A DNA stretch of 64,000 bases from Arabidopsis thaliana (Eukaryota > Streptophyta > Magnoliopsida > Brassicales > Brassicaceae), in assembly GCF_000001735.4 (NCBI RefSeq), contig NC_003074.8:20529261-20593260 (forward strand), read 5' to 3'. The position numbers and the translations under genes were made by a program. This document shows, piece after piece, positions 28,869 to 40,100 of this stretch (positions are counted from its first letter, which is position 1; each line of letters begins with the position of its first letter). A model generated the notes under the pieces. It was not told the DNA's origin. It did not search any database and saw nothing but the letters and a program-made list of their open reading frames with translations.

Positions 28869-30703
28869 ATGGGTTCTTGTCTCAGTTCTCGTGTCCTTAG
28901 TACGTTCTCTACAATTCTCCATCTCCCATTTTTTTTTTTTTTTTTTTGTGATTCACACATGTGTATCTCTTCAAATCCGTGATCTTTTTGGTTAATCGAT
29001 AATGGCTTTTAAGAAAAGGAATGAAATTTGCAAGAATCTTCTTCCTGTGATCTAACTGAATAAAGTTTTCCCCTTTTTTGGCGTTCTCTCAATTTTGACT
29101 GTGGTCAACGCTTTTGTGTGTTGTGCAGATAAGAGCAGTAGTGGTCTCGATGATCTTCATCTCTCGAGCTGTAAATCTTCATCATCAGCTACAGCTCATA
29201 AGACAGAAGGAGAAATCCTTAGCTCAACGACCGTCAAAAGCTTTAGCTTTAATGAACTTAAACTCGCTACTAGAAACTTCAGATCGGACTCTGTTGTTGG
29301 AGAAGGTGGCTTTGGTTGTGTCTTTAGAGGTTGGCTTGATGAGACTACTCTTACTCCTACCAAATCTAGCTCTGGTCTTGTTATTGCTGTTAAACGACTT
29401 AACCCTGATGGTTTTCAAGGTCACCGAGAATGGCTGGTACAACACTTGTTTCTTATCTTTGATTTATAACACTCTTTTGTTTTTGTGTGTGTAGGTTCTG
29501 ATATTGATCTTTTTTTTTGTGGTTTCAGACAGAGATTAACTATTTGGGGCAGTTAAGTCACCCGAATTTGGTTAAATTGATTGGTTATTGCTTGGAAGAT
29601 GAACAACGGCTTCTTGTGTATGAGTTTATGCACAAGGGTAGTCTTGAGAATCATCTGTTTGCAAGTGAGTCTTTGATCTCGTCCATGTTTTGTGAAACTT
29701 TGAGAGGTTGTTTGTTCTTATGTTTGAATGATTTTTTTGAAGATGGAAATAAGGATTTTAAGCCGCTATCTTGGATTCTACGGATTAAGGTTGCACTTGA
29801 TGCAGCTAAAGGTCTTGCATTTCTTCATAGTGATCCCGTCAAAGTCATTTACAGAGACATCAAGGCGTCAAACATCTTACTGGACTCGGTATTCTTCTCT
29901 TTCGATGTCTACTTGTTGTCTTTATCAACGACTTAAAAGATACTGAGTTTTGTCTTTCAAACAACAGGACTTCAACGCAAAGCTTTCAGACTTTGGTTTA
30001 GCGAGAGACGGTCCAATGGGAGAACAAAGTTATGTTAGTACAAGGGTCATGGGTACTTTTGGGTACGCAGCTCCTGAGTATGTCTCAACAGGTACATTCT
30101 GTCACTAAGATATGATGCAAGTAATAATGGTTGGATAAGAAAATGTAAGACTGTTGCATGGTGCCTAACACTGGTTTTTAATGTAAATTTGAAGATAGCA
30201 ACTATAAAATTTATGTGGTTAAAGGAGCATATGGGTTGATAGCTAGTTTCGTTCTCTCATCTTTCTATCTTTTTTCAGGCCACTTAAATGCTAGAAGCGA
30301 CGTATACAGTTTCGGGGTTGTTCTGCTAGAACTACTATGTGGAAGGCAAGCACTAGACCATAACCGCCCGGCCAAGGAGCAAAACCTTGTGGATTGGGCT
30401 CGACCATACCTCACAAGCAGGCGAAAGGTTCTACTAATTGTGGACACTCGGCTTAACTCACAGTACAAACCCGAAGGAGCAGTGAGACTGGCAAGCATTG
30501 CTGTGCAATGCCTATCATTCGAACCCAAATCACGTCCGACCATGGACCAAGTGGTTCGAGCCTTGGTACAGCTGCAAGACAGCGTGGTTAAACCGGCCAA
30601 TGTTGACCCGCTTAAGGTTAAGGATACCAAGAAACTTGTGGGATTGAAAACAGAAGACAAGTACCAGAGAAACGGTTTAAACAAAAAAACCGTTGGATTG
30701 TAG
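28869..30703 (+). CDS. PBL1: Receptor-like cytoplasmic kinase VII, PBS1-like 1
   Basis: Membrane-anchored Ser/Thr kinase closely related to BIK1. It relays signals from pattern-recognition receptors such as FLS2 and EFR. Exons 28869-28899, 29129-29436, 29529-29664, 29743-29888, 29968-30091 and 30279-30703 give 389 residues. The N-terminus MGSCLSS has Gly2 for N-myristoylation and Cys4 for palmitoylation. The first exon encodes only ten residues plus one base. The kinase domain shows the Gly-rich loop [11 protein letters not shown] (from residue 68), Lys99 in IAVKRL, an RD-type catalytic loop [20 protein letters not shown], and the activation segment [18 protein letters not shown]. The tail is Lys-rich. 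All catalytic residues are present, so it should be an active kinase. AT3G55450 by order. Confidence 0.96.
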
Positions 30704-31642
30704 TAGGTAGAGGGAAATATAAGGTTACTTGGTTAGGTACTCTTCATGTCTTCTTCTTGTGTATTGTAATATTGTGCGAAGTGATTTTGACATTTTGTAA
30801 CACTGCTTATAGTTTTGCTCCTGAAATATTCGATTTGGAGATACTTGTTTTCTCTCTATCTATAGTTTGGTGATATATGCCAAAATGTGGTAGTGATCAA
30901 TTCCACTCTCTTCTAACATTTTAGTTTACTATATATGTAACTAATTTCTGTCAAGTTGATTTGTTTTTATGAAAATGACTTTAATTAGTATAGTTGATGA
31001 TTGAATCATAAATAACTTGTAGCCAAAAACAGACAGAATAGTACAACAAACTCATAATGTAACATTAATATCAATTCCGAAGTTCACAAAATACCATAAA
31101 TATCAAATTCCATGAACATTGTCATCAACCAGAAATAAATAAATTTTACGTTAATTAAGCCAAAATGGATCTCGAGTTAAATCAATATCAATAACTATTC
31201 AACATAGCCAAATAAGTCACTATTTTAGAACAAGAACTAACTCAATTTGAGGTTTTCAAAATTCCTATATCAATTTAGAACGAGAATCTCCAAAACACAA
31301 GTCACCTCAGTAAACTTATATATTTAAGGGTTACTTTGTTTTTGTCATAAATGTTAAAAGTTACTAAAACTGTTTTTTCCCCAATTTTTTTTACTGTTTC
31401 TCTAATTGTCAACAATCAACAATCTTTCCCTTTTTCCATTTAAAAAAACATACGCGAAAAAGGAAAAAACGCGATAAGGCCAAAAGCCCATTTAATAAAT
31501 GGGCCAAGCTCTCCGATCAATAGAAAAAGATCTGTCTTCTTCTTCTCTATTCTCTGATCTCTCATAAGAAGGGCTTAGGGTTCACTTCAGATCTGTCTTT
31601 GAACATTGCTACTCTCAAGTGATCAAATTAACTCCGTCGCAG
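30704..31642. other. Intergenic region between PBL1 and SCL30
   Basis: PBL1 3' UTR, AT-rich spacer, then the SCL30 promoter and first UTR exon. A perfect inverted repeat at 31486-31504 carries two TGGGC cores. The leader around 31530-31640 ends at a splice donor. Confidence 0.55.
31486..31504. promoter_or_regulatory. Inverted TGGGC (site II) pair, SCL30 promoter
   Basis: GCCCATTT and AAATGGGC form a perfect 8-base inverted repeat around a 3-base spacer, shortly upstream of the inferred SCL30 transcription start. Paired site II elements are typical of Arabidopsis genes for RNA processing and translation. Confidence 0.6.
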
Positions 31643-31760
31643 GTAAATTCCACAATCCTCCGACCGTAAACCCTAATTTATCACTGTTCTTCCAAGAAAC
31701 AAGTTTTTGTTTTGATGAAATTGAGGATCTTGCGTTGAAATCGTTTTGTTTCTATGGTAG
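31643..31760 (+). other. 5' UTR intron of SCL30
   Basis: The donor CGCAG|GTAAAT at 31643 and the acceptor ATGGTAG at 31760 leave just three bases between the acceptor and the SCL30 start codon. The intron is T-rich as expected. Confidence 0.7.
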
Positions 31761-31763
31761 GTG

Positions 31764-34242
31764 ATGAGGAGATACAGTCCGCCTTATTACAGTCCTCCGA
31801 GGAGAGGATACGGTGGTCGAGGTAGAAGTCCTCCTCCTCCTCCTCCTCGACGTGGATATGGTGGTGGTGGTGGTGGTGGTGGACGTAGAGGATCTAGCCA
31901 TGGAAGTCTCTTGGTTCGTAACATTCCTCTTGATTGCAGGTAAATTCTCTTCCTTTGGTTTAAAGTTTTGATTTTGTTTTAGTTTATCTTTGAAGATTTC
32001 GTTGGGTTGTTGTTGATTTTGTTGTTTTTGATTTTGTAGACCAGAAGAGCTTCGTGAGCCCTTTGAGAGGTTTGGACCTGTGAGAGATGTCTATATCCCC
32101 AGAGACTATTACTCAGGGTAAGCCTCCTCTTTCCTTCTCGATATCTTGATCTTTTTCACTGTACCTGAAATTTGTGCTGCGAATTATGTCTTTTGAGGTG
32201 TGAATCTTTTATAGATGGACTAGTTAGGTAATGGCTTAGCATATGATTCTTGTTTTCCTGTAGAATTTGCTTTCTTTACGATTGAAAAATGCTGTCTAAA
32301 CACTTTGCTGCTTCACATTCAATGCTGAACCATTTGTTTTGATTAAAAAGGATGTTCATAAGTCTTCAACTTGTGCACAAAGTGAGGAAAATTGCAAGTG
32401 ACATATGAGTTTTGAATTTTGATTTTGGCGCAACCTGTGCATGTTACTTTTTTTATACACTCCACTTTTTGATCGAGCTAAGTTCTCGAGGTGAGAAGAG
32501 GTCCTTTTGGTTGAGTTCTCGATTTTTTCAGAGCTTTTTGTTTTGGAGTTCTTTTTTTCATAGTAAATTAAACATTCCACTGATTTCCCAGGGGGTATGT
32601 TGGCTTGAAGTTAAAACAAGACCAAGCCCCACATTTGATGAAGGCCTCATGAAAAAAATCTTAACTTAAGGATATTAAGGGTCATTTCAAATCAAGAATG
32701 TTTTGTTTGGAAGCAAGTTATATGTGAAGCATGTTTTATTTGGAAGGAAGTATTAAGTGAAGAATATTTTGTTTGGAAGCAAGTAATAAGTGAAGAATGT
32801 TTTGTTTGGAAGCAAGTAGTAAGTGAAGAATGTTCTGAATGGAAGCAGTAATAAGTGAAGCATGTTCTTTATGAAGCTATACAGTAAATTACTCAAAACC
32901 TTAGAAGTTTTTTGGGGAAGACGACCTGAAGAGAACTTAAGTTTGGGATCAAGTGCATCTTATTTTTACAAGATGCTTGCCTCTTTTCGAGTTGATATGC
33001 TTGAACTGTTATGAAAGGGTCAGCTACTAATCATATTAGCGTAAGTAGAACTCTGCTTTTCTTAGAAGTTCTCACACGATGACGTTTACTTAGAAGTTCT
33101 CAGAAGCTGTAGAATGTAGGCTGATTTTGCTGGTAATTCTAGATTTATCTGGTGTTTTGTGCATTTGCTTTCAACCATCAACCACTTGGAATGATAAGCT
33201 TCTGATAAATGATGCAGGCAACCGCGGGGGTTTGCGTTTGTGGAGTTTGTTGATGCATATGATGCTGGGGAGGCTCAAAGAAGCATGAACAGGAGAAGCT
33301 TTGCTGGAAGAGAGATAACGGTGGTTGTTGCTTCAGAGTCTAGGAAAAGGCCTGAAGAGATGCGTGTGAAGACTAGGACTCGTAGTAGGTAAGTTTCCAT
33401 ATTTCTGATTGCTTAAGCAAAAGAGTTATCAATCAAATCGCTCTTCGTGATTAATGCTCTGCAAGTTATCCATCATTTATGAAAAGAAGTTGAGAAGGAA
33501 ATAATCGTTGCGTTGTCTCAATTTTTCAGGGAACCTTCAGGCTCCAGGGATCGTTCTCATGGTTAGTAATTTTCTCTCTGGTTATGCACATGTTATGTTC
33601 TATACCAGCAAAGTTTACACAAATATTAGCACAGCTAGATTGGGACGCACTTGTTTATACACAGCTTGAGAAAGCACTTGTTTATACATGTTCTCATGGT
33701 TTGTATACACAGCTTGAGTATGTTTATGATTTTTTGTTCTCAGGACGGTCTCGTTCACGTTCAATCTCTCGATCACGTTCTCCACGTCGTCCGTCAGATT
33801 CTAGAAGCAGATACCGATCAAGGTAACATGCTTCATCACACATACATTTCCATCATCATCAAGTCAACAAGAAGTATATATGGTTTTAGATAATGGTGTT
33901 ACAGGTCTTACTCTCCTGCACCAAGACGAAGAGGAGGTCCTCCTCGTGGGGAAGAAGATGAAAATTACAGTCGTAGGTCCTACTCCCCTGGCTATGAAGG
34001 TGCTGCTGCTGCTGCTCCAGATCGGGACAGAAATGGAGACAATGAGATTAGAGAGTAAGTGAAACATGGTGTCTGATTTGTTTTGCCCCTGAAGATTGTG
34101 TCTGATTTTTCGTATCTGGACATTGATTGGTCTTAATAGAAAACCGGGCTATGAAGCAGAGGATAGACGTCGTGGTGGAAGAGCAGTTTCAAGGTCGCCA
34201 TCAGGATCCAGGTCCAGGTCTGTGGAGGTATCTCCAAGATGA
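31764..34242 (+). CDS. SCL30: SR-type splicing factor, SC35-like
   Basis: Nuclear pre-mRNA splicing regulator. Exons 31764-31939, 32040-32117, 33218-33388, 33530-33561, 33744-33822, 33905-34054 and 34140-34242 give 262 residues. The N-terminal extension of about 48 residues is rich in Arg, Tyr, Pro and Gly (a PPPPPP run, then eight glycines) and is the mark of the plant SCL subfamily. The RRM follows with RNP2 LLVRNI (49-54) and RNP1 RGFAFVEF (88-95). The C-terminal RS region (SRSRSISRSRSPRR, SRSPSGSRSRSVEVSPR) is phosphorylated by SRPK/CLK-type kinases in this family. The 1.1-kb intron 32118-33217 is ten times longer than its neighbours and carries a purine-rich tandem repeat. In the SCL33 relative a long intron is used for self-regulated splicing. 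AT3G55460 by order. Confidence 0.95.
32692..32885 (+). repeat. 33-bp GAAG-rich tandem repeat in an SCL30 intron
   Basis: Six successive copies of a 33-base unit, diverging at the ends. The unit reads roughly AAGAATGTTTTGTTTGGAAG then CAAGTAATAAGTG. The third and fourth copies are nearly identical, and the last degrades into AAGCATGTTCTTTATGAAG. Each copy carries two GAAG cores in the transcript sense. The array lies in the middle of the long second coding-region intron. It is not coding, since the intron is bounded by clear splice sites that join the RRM in frame. Confidence 0.85.
33562..33743 (+). other. SCL30 intron with duplicated splice-site segment
   Basis: Intron between coding exons 4 and 5. 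It contains local duplications: GCACTTGTTTATACA at about 33647 and 33674, and ATACACAGCTTGAG at 33657 and 33705. It also carries a 12-base copy (GTTCTCATGGTT, 33690-33701) of the exon 4 donor region at 33553-33564. Confidence 0.75.
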
Positions 34243-35095
34243 AACTTATGTGAAGAAGTGGCCGACCAAAACTTTGTGCAACGCTTTATGGGTTTTGCAT
34301 TTCTCTAGTAGTGCGTCTCTGTGTCTTTAAAAACTCCTTACTCTGGCTTGTCAAAGATATTTTGTCTTGTGATGTGATGTTACTTGAAATCGGTTTCGGT
34401 TTATGGGTCTTATTATAAAATTGTATGAAGAAGATTGGTTATGCTTTTGATGTGAGACAGGTTTAAAACCCACAATGAGCGAGTAAACCAAGTCTTCTCT
34501 CGTATGGTCGAGGTCGAGAATTGCGACCTTTTTTTGTTCTCGAGCAGCCTTTGCAGATATTTAATTAGGAAAGTCAGGTCTAAGAATTTCTGAGAAGAAG
34601 AGAATAAAAAGACTCATTCATCTAGAAGAAGCCATAATGATGTTTTATTGGGTCTGTTTTGATCAAAAGTCCAAAGACTTCTACTTTTAATTGGGTTCGT
34701 ATACATTTTTCAAGCAGCCAAGAGTCTTTCCTTAAACTAAGTAAGGGTAAGATGGTCATTTTAGCTTAGTTGACCAGACTTATAAACTTTAGGTTTTGCC
34801 TCCTGTTACGTAATAATGGTTTGGTTTGGTTTGATCAAGTCTTGGAACCACGACGCAGGTTATGTTTGAAAATTGAAAAAGAGTAAATAAGAATAGTAAA
34901 AAATCATTATGTGAACGAGAAAGTCTGCGTGTTCTTGCTTCTGTATTTAAAGACTTTGTCTGACACATCCACTTCATCAATCGTTTCTCTTTCTCCTTCT
35001 TCTTCTTCTTCTTCTTCTTCTTCTTCTTCTTCTTCTTCTTCTTTTTCTTTAGAAACAACACAAACCCCAAAAACTTAAAAAATAACTCTACAGAG
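34243..35095. other. Intergenic region between SCL30 and the C2 gene
   Basis: SCL30 3' UTR, then the promoter and leader of the C2-domain gene. The leader contains a CTT microsatellite (34996-35043). No coding frame was recognised. Confidence 0.6.
34996..35043 (+). repeat. (CTT)16 microsatellite in a 5' UTR
   Basis: Sixteen nearly perfect CTT units end 52 bases upstream of the C2-gene start codon, so the tract is probably transcribed as a pyrimidine-rich leader. On the other strand it is a GAA repeat, a class known to vary in length between Arabidopsis accessions. Confidence 0.9.
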
Positions 35096-36832
35096 ATGGC
35101 TGTTGGAATCCTTGAGGTTAGTCTGATCAGTGGCAAAGGTCTCAAGCGCTCTGATTTTCTTGGTAATGATCTCTCTATTCTCTCAGATTTCGTATCCTTT
35201 GATCATTTAAAAAACCCTTTTACAACAATTTATATTTTTCTTGGTTTTGTATGATTGTAGGTAAGATAGATCCATATGTTGAGATCCAATACAAAGGGCA
35301 AACCCGCAAAAGCAGCGTTGCTAAAGGTAATTTAACTTGCTAGTTTCCTTCTTTCCATATTTCCAAATCTCTATCAGCTTAATTCGGGTTATTTCGTTTG
35401 ACTTTTTTTTTCGTTTTATGCGAGAGAGACTATTTCTCCAATTTCATCATTTTCTTTTCTATATACTTGGACTTTAGGAATAAAAAGCCCACATGCTGGT
35501 GTTAGTTGATGGTTGTACATAAAGTAAATAATAGTTGCAACTTGCATCCATTGGTATTTCAACTATCCTCATAGCCATTACATGGTAGCTTAGGCTATAC
35601 TATTTATTCGCGTTTTGATAACATTCATTATCTTTTATCAGTTATAACATTCATCAGGTTTTTACGTTCTGATGATGCATAAGTTATATAAATGCATGTT
35701 TTAAAAGTGTAACTTGAAAATAAAACAATCAATTTTCCAAAAACTAGCTAACTATTGTTCGTGATTATTCGGCAAAATTTGTTCATCCCAACTCTCAAAT
35801 GCTTTCCGCTACTTTTATCATTTCACTATTTGTCATTACACTATTTTATATTTTGAGACATTTTGTGGTAGCTTGCAAGTTTGTTTTCATGTATATGGTT
35901 TAAATCTTGAAAAATGTTGTGTATGGATAGAGCTTTCTTCTGAAAGTAGTCATCTCATTTAGTGTGATATTGTCTGGCCAACCTTATTTTTAACTAATCA
36001 CCAACTAATACACCAAACTACTAGCTATAAGAAATAATATTTTCATTTCCTACAAAAATGGGTAGTGAAATGTGAAAACTACTGTGATGTAAACAATCCT
36101 CGCTAGACTTGGTTAATGTTTTACTGAAGAAAATGGTGTTTTAGTGAGATATTGATTGCACGGCTTTAATCAAACGGCTTTTGTCTACTTTACCAATAAC
36201 GGATCAAACTGGACAATGTTCTTTTCTCATTATCATATTTCATGTACAAACATCGTTTATCAAATTTTCATCTTTTTTGTTTACTTAAATGAAGAAGATG
36301 GAGGTAGAAATCCGACATGGAATGATAAATTGAAATGGAGAGCAGAGTTTCCTGGCTCCGGCGCCGACTACAAACTCATCGTCAAAGTCATGGATCATGA
36401 TACTTTCTCCTCTGACGATTTCATTGGCGAAGCCACGTACGTATATCACATAACATGATAGCCCTAAACTATACATAACTGAAATCGAAAAGAAAAAAAG
36501 AATATGGACTAATCTTGATTAATGGAAATGAATAAATAGGGTACATGTGAAAGAGCTATTGGAAATGGGAGTGGAGAAGGGAACGGCGGAGCTAAGGCCA
36601 ACCAAGTACAACATTGTTGACTCCGATCTCTCCTTTGTCGGCGAGCTTCTCATTGGAGTTTCTTACTCTCTTTTGGTTAGTTTCTTTTTACTTTTACTTT
36701 CTTTTTTTTTAACTAAAATTTATTTACTCTCTGATTGAAGTAAACTCTTTACTTTTTGTTGGGAATTTTCAGCAAGACAGGGGAATGGATGGAGAACAGT
36801 TTGGAGGATGGAAGCATAGCCAAGTTGATTAG
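35096..36832 (+). CDS. Small C2-domain protein
   Basis: Single calcium/lipid-binding C2 domain. Exons 35096-35162, 35261-35326, 36295-36436, 36540-36675 and 36773-36832 give 156 residues. The sandwich begins at residue 3 (GILEVSLISGKGLKRSDFLG). Loop 1 has the acidic pair KIDPYVEI and loop 3 has VMDHDTFSSDDFIGEA, so several of the Ca-coordinating aspartates are present. There is no signal peptide, membrane segment or second domain. It resembles the small peripheral-membrane C2 proteins of plants (the 16-kDa phloem protein and elicitor-responsive type). The third exon has two adjacent in-frame acceptors (after 36294 or 36297) that would add or drop one glutamate. The longer form is given. AT3G55470 by order, function not established. 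Confidence 0.9.
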
Positions 36833-37111
36833 TTTGGTTTCTTAAAACTGCTGATTTTATCTTCTTCTTCTATCTTTAGTGTCAACATCATTAAGATATT
36901 CATAAGTACAAAAAATTATTTAAATTAAAATGTATCATGATTTGTTGGTTGTGGGGAATCTTCTTGATTTAGTAAGAGCATGTGTATGAAATTGAAATCT
37001 CATTGTATTTATAATTTATATTTTACATAAATGTATCAAAATAATGTTATAAAAAAAAGGATTGGTAACATTTTCACAAGGTGACAAAAAAAAGATCCTC
37101 AGTTTTGATGA

Positions 37112-40100
37112 TCAAGTGGCTGAAGAAGACGGCTCAACCATGAAATTAGCTATCCTGTTCAACAGGTTTAAACCAAAAACCGTTTCTTCGCAATTGATCT
37201 TGACTGTTAAATTCAGAACTTCGGTGCATTTGCCTTCGACTGTGATGGTAATCAAAAGAGGGATCTCACTGCTCAAGATTTTGCTGCTGAATCTTAATCG
37301 CAGACCAGTTGCATCTTCGAGTGAGTTTGCAACTGGTAAATCCACAGATACAAGGTGTAGATTTGAGTTGCTAAGCACCTTTAGTGTTATACTCTCGCAG
37401 ATGCTAAGAAATTTGTCTTTCCCATTCTCCGTTCTTGAATCTTTAACATGATCGTCAAAAGTACACCTACCAAAAGTGAAGAGAACCACCCAGGTTAGGA
37501 AATCAGTAAGTGAAGTGAACATGATCTTTCTGAAAACCTTTTGTGCAGAAAGTAAAAGTCAAAGTTTCTTATGCATCAACCTCAAGTTTAAGTAGAGAAA
37601 GCAGCTAACCTTCGACTATACTCAAACATTCCAGGTAATCGAGATTCTGTAGCTAAGAATTCCTCGATGCTCATTGAAAATGGTTTCACAAGGTATCCAA
37701 GATCAGGTCGTAACTTGACAGGAACTTTCTTTTCATTGTAATGTAAGGTTAACCTCATGGGAAGCAGGTGGTGATGAAACCGAACCTGGATAAGCCTCTT
37801 TGTGCTCTGATGTGGTTCAAGGCAGCTAATTTCCTCCATTGGAATTAGGGTTGGTATATTGTTGTAAGATGCACTGCAGGGTTTTCAAAAAAAAAAAAAA
37901 TTGAGAATAATCCGAGAAAATTGAAGATAATGGTTTTCTACCAAAACTAATTGCTTGGAGGATTAAGGATGTAGTTAGGCACTATCATATTGGGTAAGTG
38001 ATAGATGGATTAGGCAAAAAGAGGGTTTTCTAAATCAAATACGTATAAAGGAATCAAACTCACTTTGCTTTACCAACCAATGTCTGTTCAGAAGAGTCTG
38101 CTACCTTCATTGATTCTTCATCTTCCAAATTCACCTCCAGGATAGGTTCAGCAGAACTGTTCTCAAACAGAACTTCTACGCAAACATGTAATGGAGATAC
38201 ATTAGAGACTTCAGATAAAAAGGCATAGTCTACCTTCAAGCCACTGCCATTTCCAGGGTCTACGAGACTATAGCTTTTAGGCTTAACTCGGCTTCCTACA
38301 TCACCAATGGATATCTTCGCATAAGAGCTCTGATTACTATTTAATGCAGATGGAGTTTGGTTTGATGTACTAGGCTGATCATCTAACCACAAATCCAGGG
38401 CCCTTCTGGACCTTAGTTCTTCCTGGTCAGCGGAAACAGAAGTCTCTGAAATTTGAATTAAAGGAGCAGCTGGGTCATTGGCGTCATTAGACACTGTTCT
38501 TTCATCACCTTCACTGCTAAAATCCGAACCATTAGAAGATTCAGAGTCATAATCAGAGGAGCCATTCTCATCCCCTGTTTCAGAGGATTCCTCAGAACCA
38601 TCTAAATCAGCTGCGGCCTCTCTTTGTTTATCTAAATCTGACAGCTGGTCCTGTTCTTCATACACAAAACTGCAGGGCTTTGGAAGAGGTTCATATCCAG
38701 GGGCTGCATGAAGAACTATCTGTGACAGAGATCCAGGAAGATAAAAACGATTGTGCAGGGTTATAGGTGAAACAGATTTCAGTTTTCTTCCAAAGACATG
38801 TTCCACAACATGCGCAGCAATATTTTCTTGTGATGCAACACTGTCTTCTGCCGGCTCATGACTAGCTAATTTGCATGACAGCAGTTTCTTCAGGAAACGA
38901 GTTCGATCACGAATATCATAGCTTAAGTCATATTCGCCCAATTCAAACACATAGACCACAATCCTTTTCAACATATGAAAGTCACCAGCCTCTGCACTTA
39001 TTAGAACCTACAATTACAGTGATAATTTGATCAATATCTTCTGACTGTAGTGAGACGTGCCACAGTAAACGTACTCACTAGCATGAAAAGTAAAGATTTT
39101 CATAGCATGCCTAAGAGATTTCAAAGGACAGACAAATCATAGGATGAAATGTTATCATTAGTGAAGAAATGGAACTGACTATTTCAGAGAGAAGAAATGA
39201 TAAATTTGTTCAAGTAACAGAAATGGAAATGTCCTTTCTCATTTAACCATATAGCCTTTCTTTCAAAGGGGTTGATGAAGAAATATTATATTATTGAACT
39301 CAGAATAAGAAGTATTGAGGCAACGCCCCAAGCTATATACCTTAGCAATAGTATTAAGAATCTGTAGTTTTGTCTCTGATGCCTCTGATTTAAAGCTCCA
39401 TGCAAGGTACTTGGTTATTGTGGTCAGCATCCTAGGAATGATATGACCCAAAGAGCAGTAGACCCCCACCATCCAAATAATAGTTGCACGAGCAGCAGCT
39501 ACCTTGATTGAATCCAGACTACGAAACAGCTGAATTAACACCTTCAAGCAACCAAAATGAACAAGAAAAAAAAAATCAATACATTATTGAAAATAGATGT
39601 ACAAAAGGAGTTATTTGAGATCATTGCAGCAGGTTCCAAGCATGTTTTTAAGAAATGGTACGAATTAGATGTGCAGTCAGTGGATGATATGTGTGTACTT
39701 TCTCATGACGAAGGGGGTCTCGCTCTATCATAGTCTGAATTGACATCACGGCTTGCACCAATACTCCAGCTTCTCCATCCGCGGACTCAAAATCGCCAGC
39801 AAAAGATTCTGCAACATTGTGAGAGCTACTTAAACTGAACTGCCAAATAGGTTAACTAATGAATGCAATTAAAATAAAGCATAACTGACCCTGTCGAACT
39901 AGTGCTAACAATCCATCAAGACATGTAGTTGGAATTGTCATCAGTCTTTTTGCGCACAAACCAATTGCTGCAACTGTATCAGCCGCAAATCTCCTGTCTG
40001 GATCTTTAATATAATCCTGGAAAAAACTTAAAGAATCAGTCATGCACACATCATTTTGGCCAGAAACTACAGTACAGGGACAAAGATGACGATCCTTATG

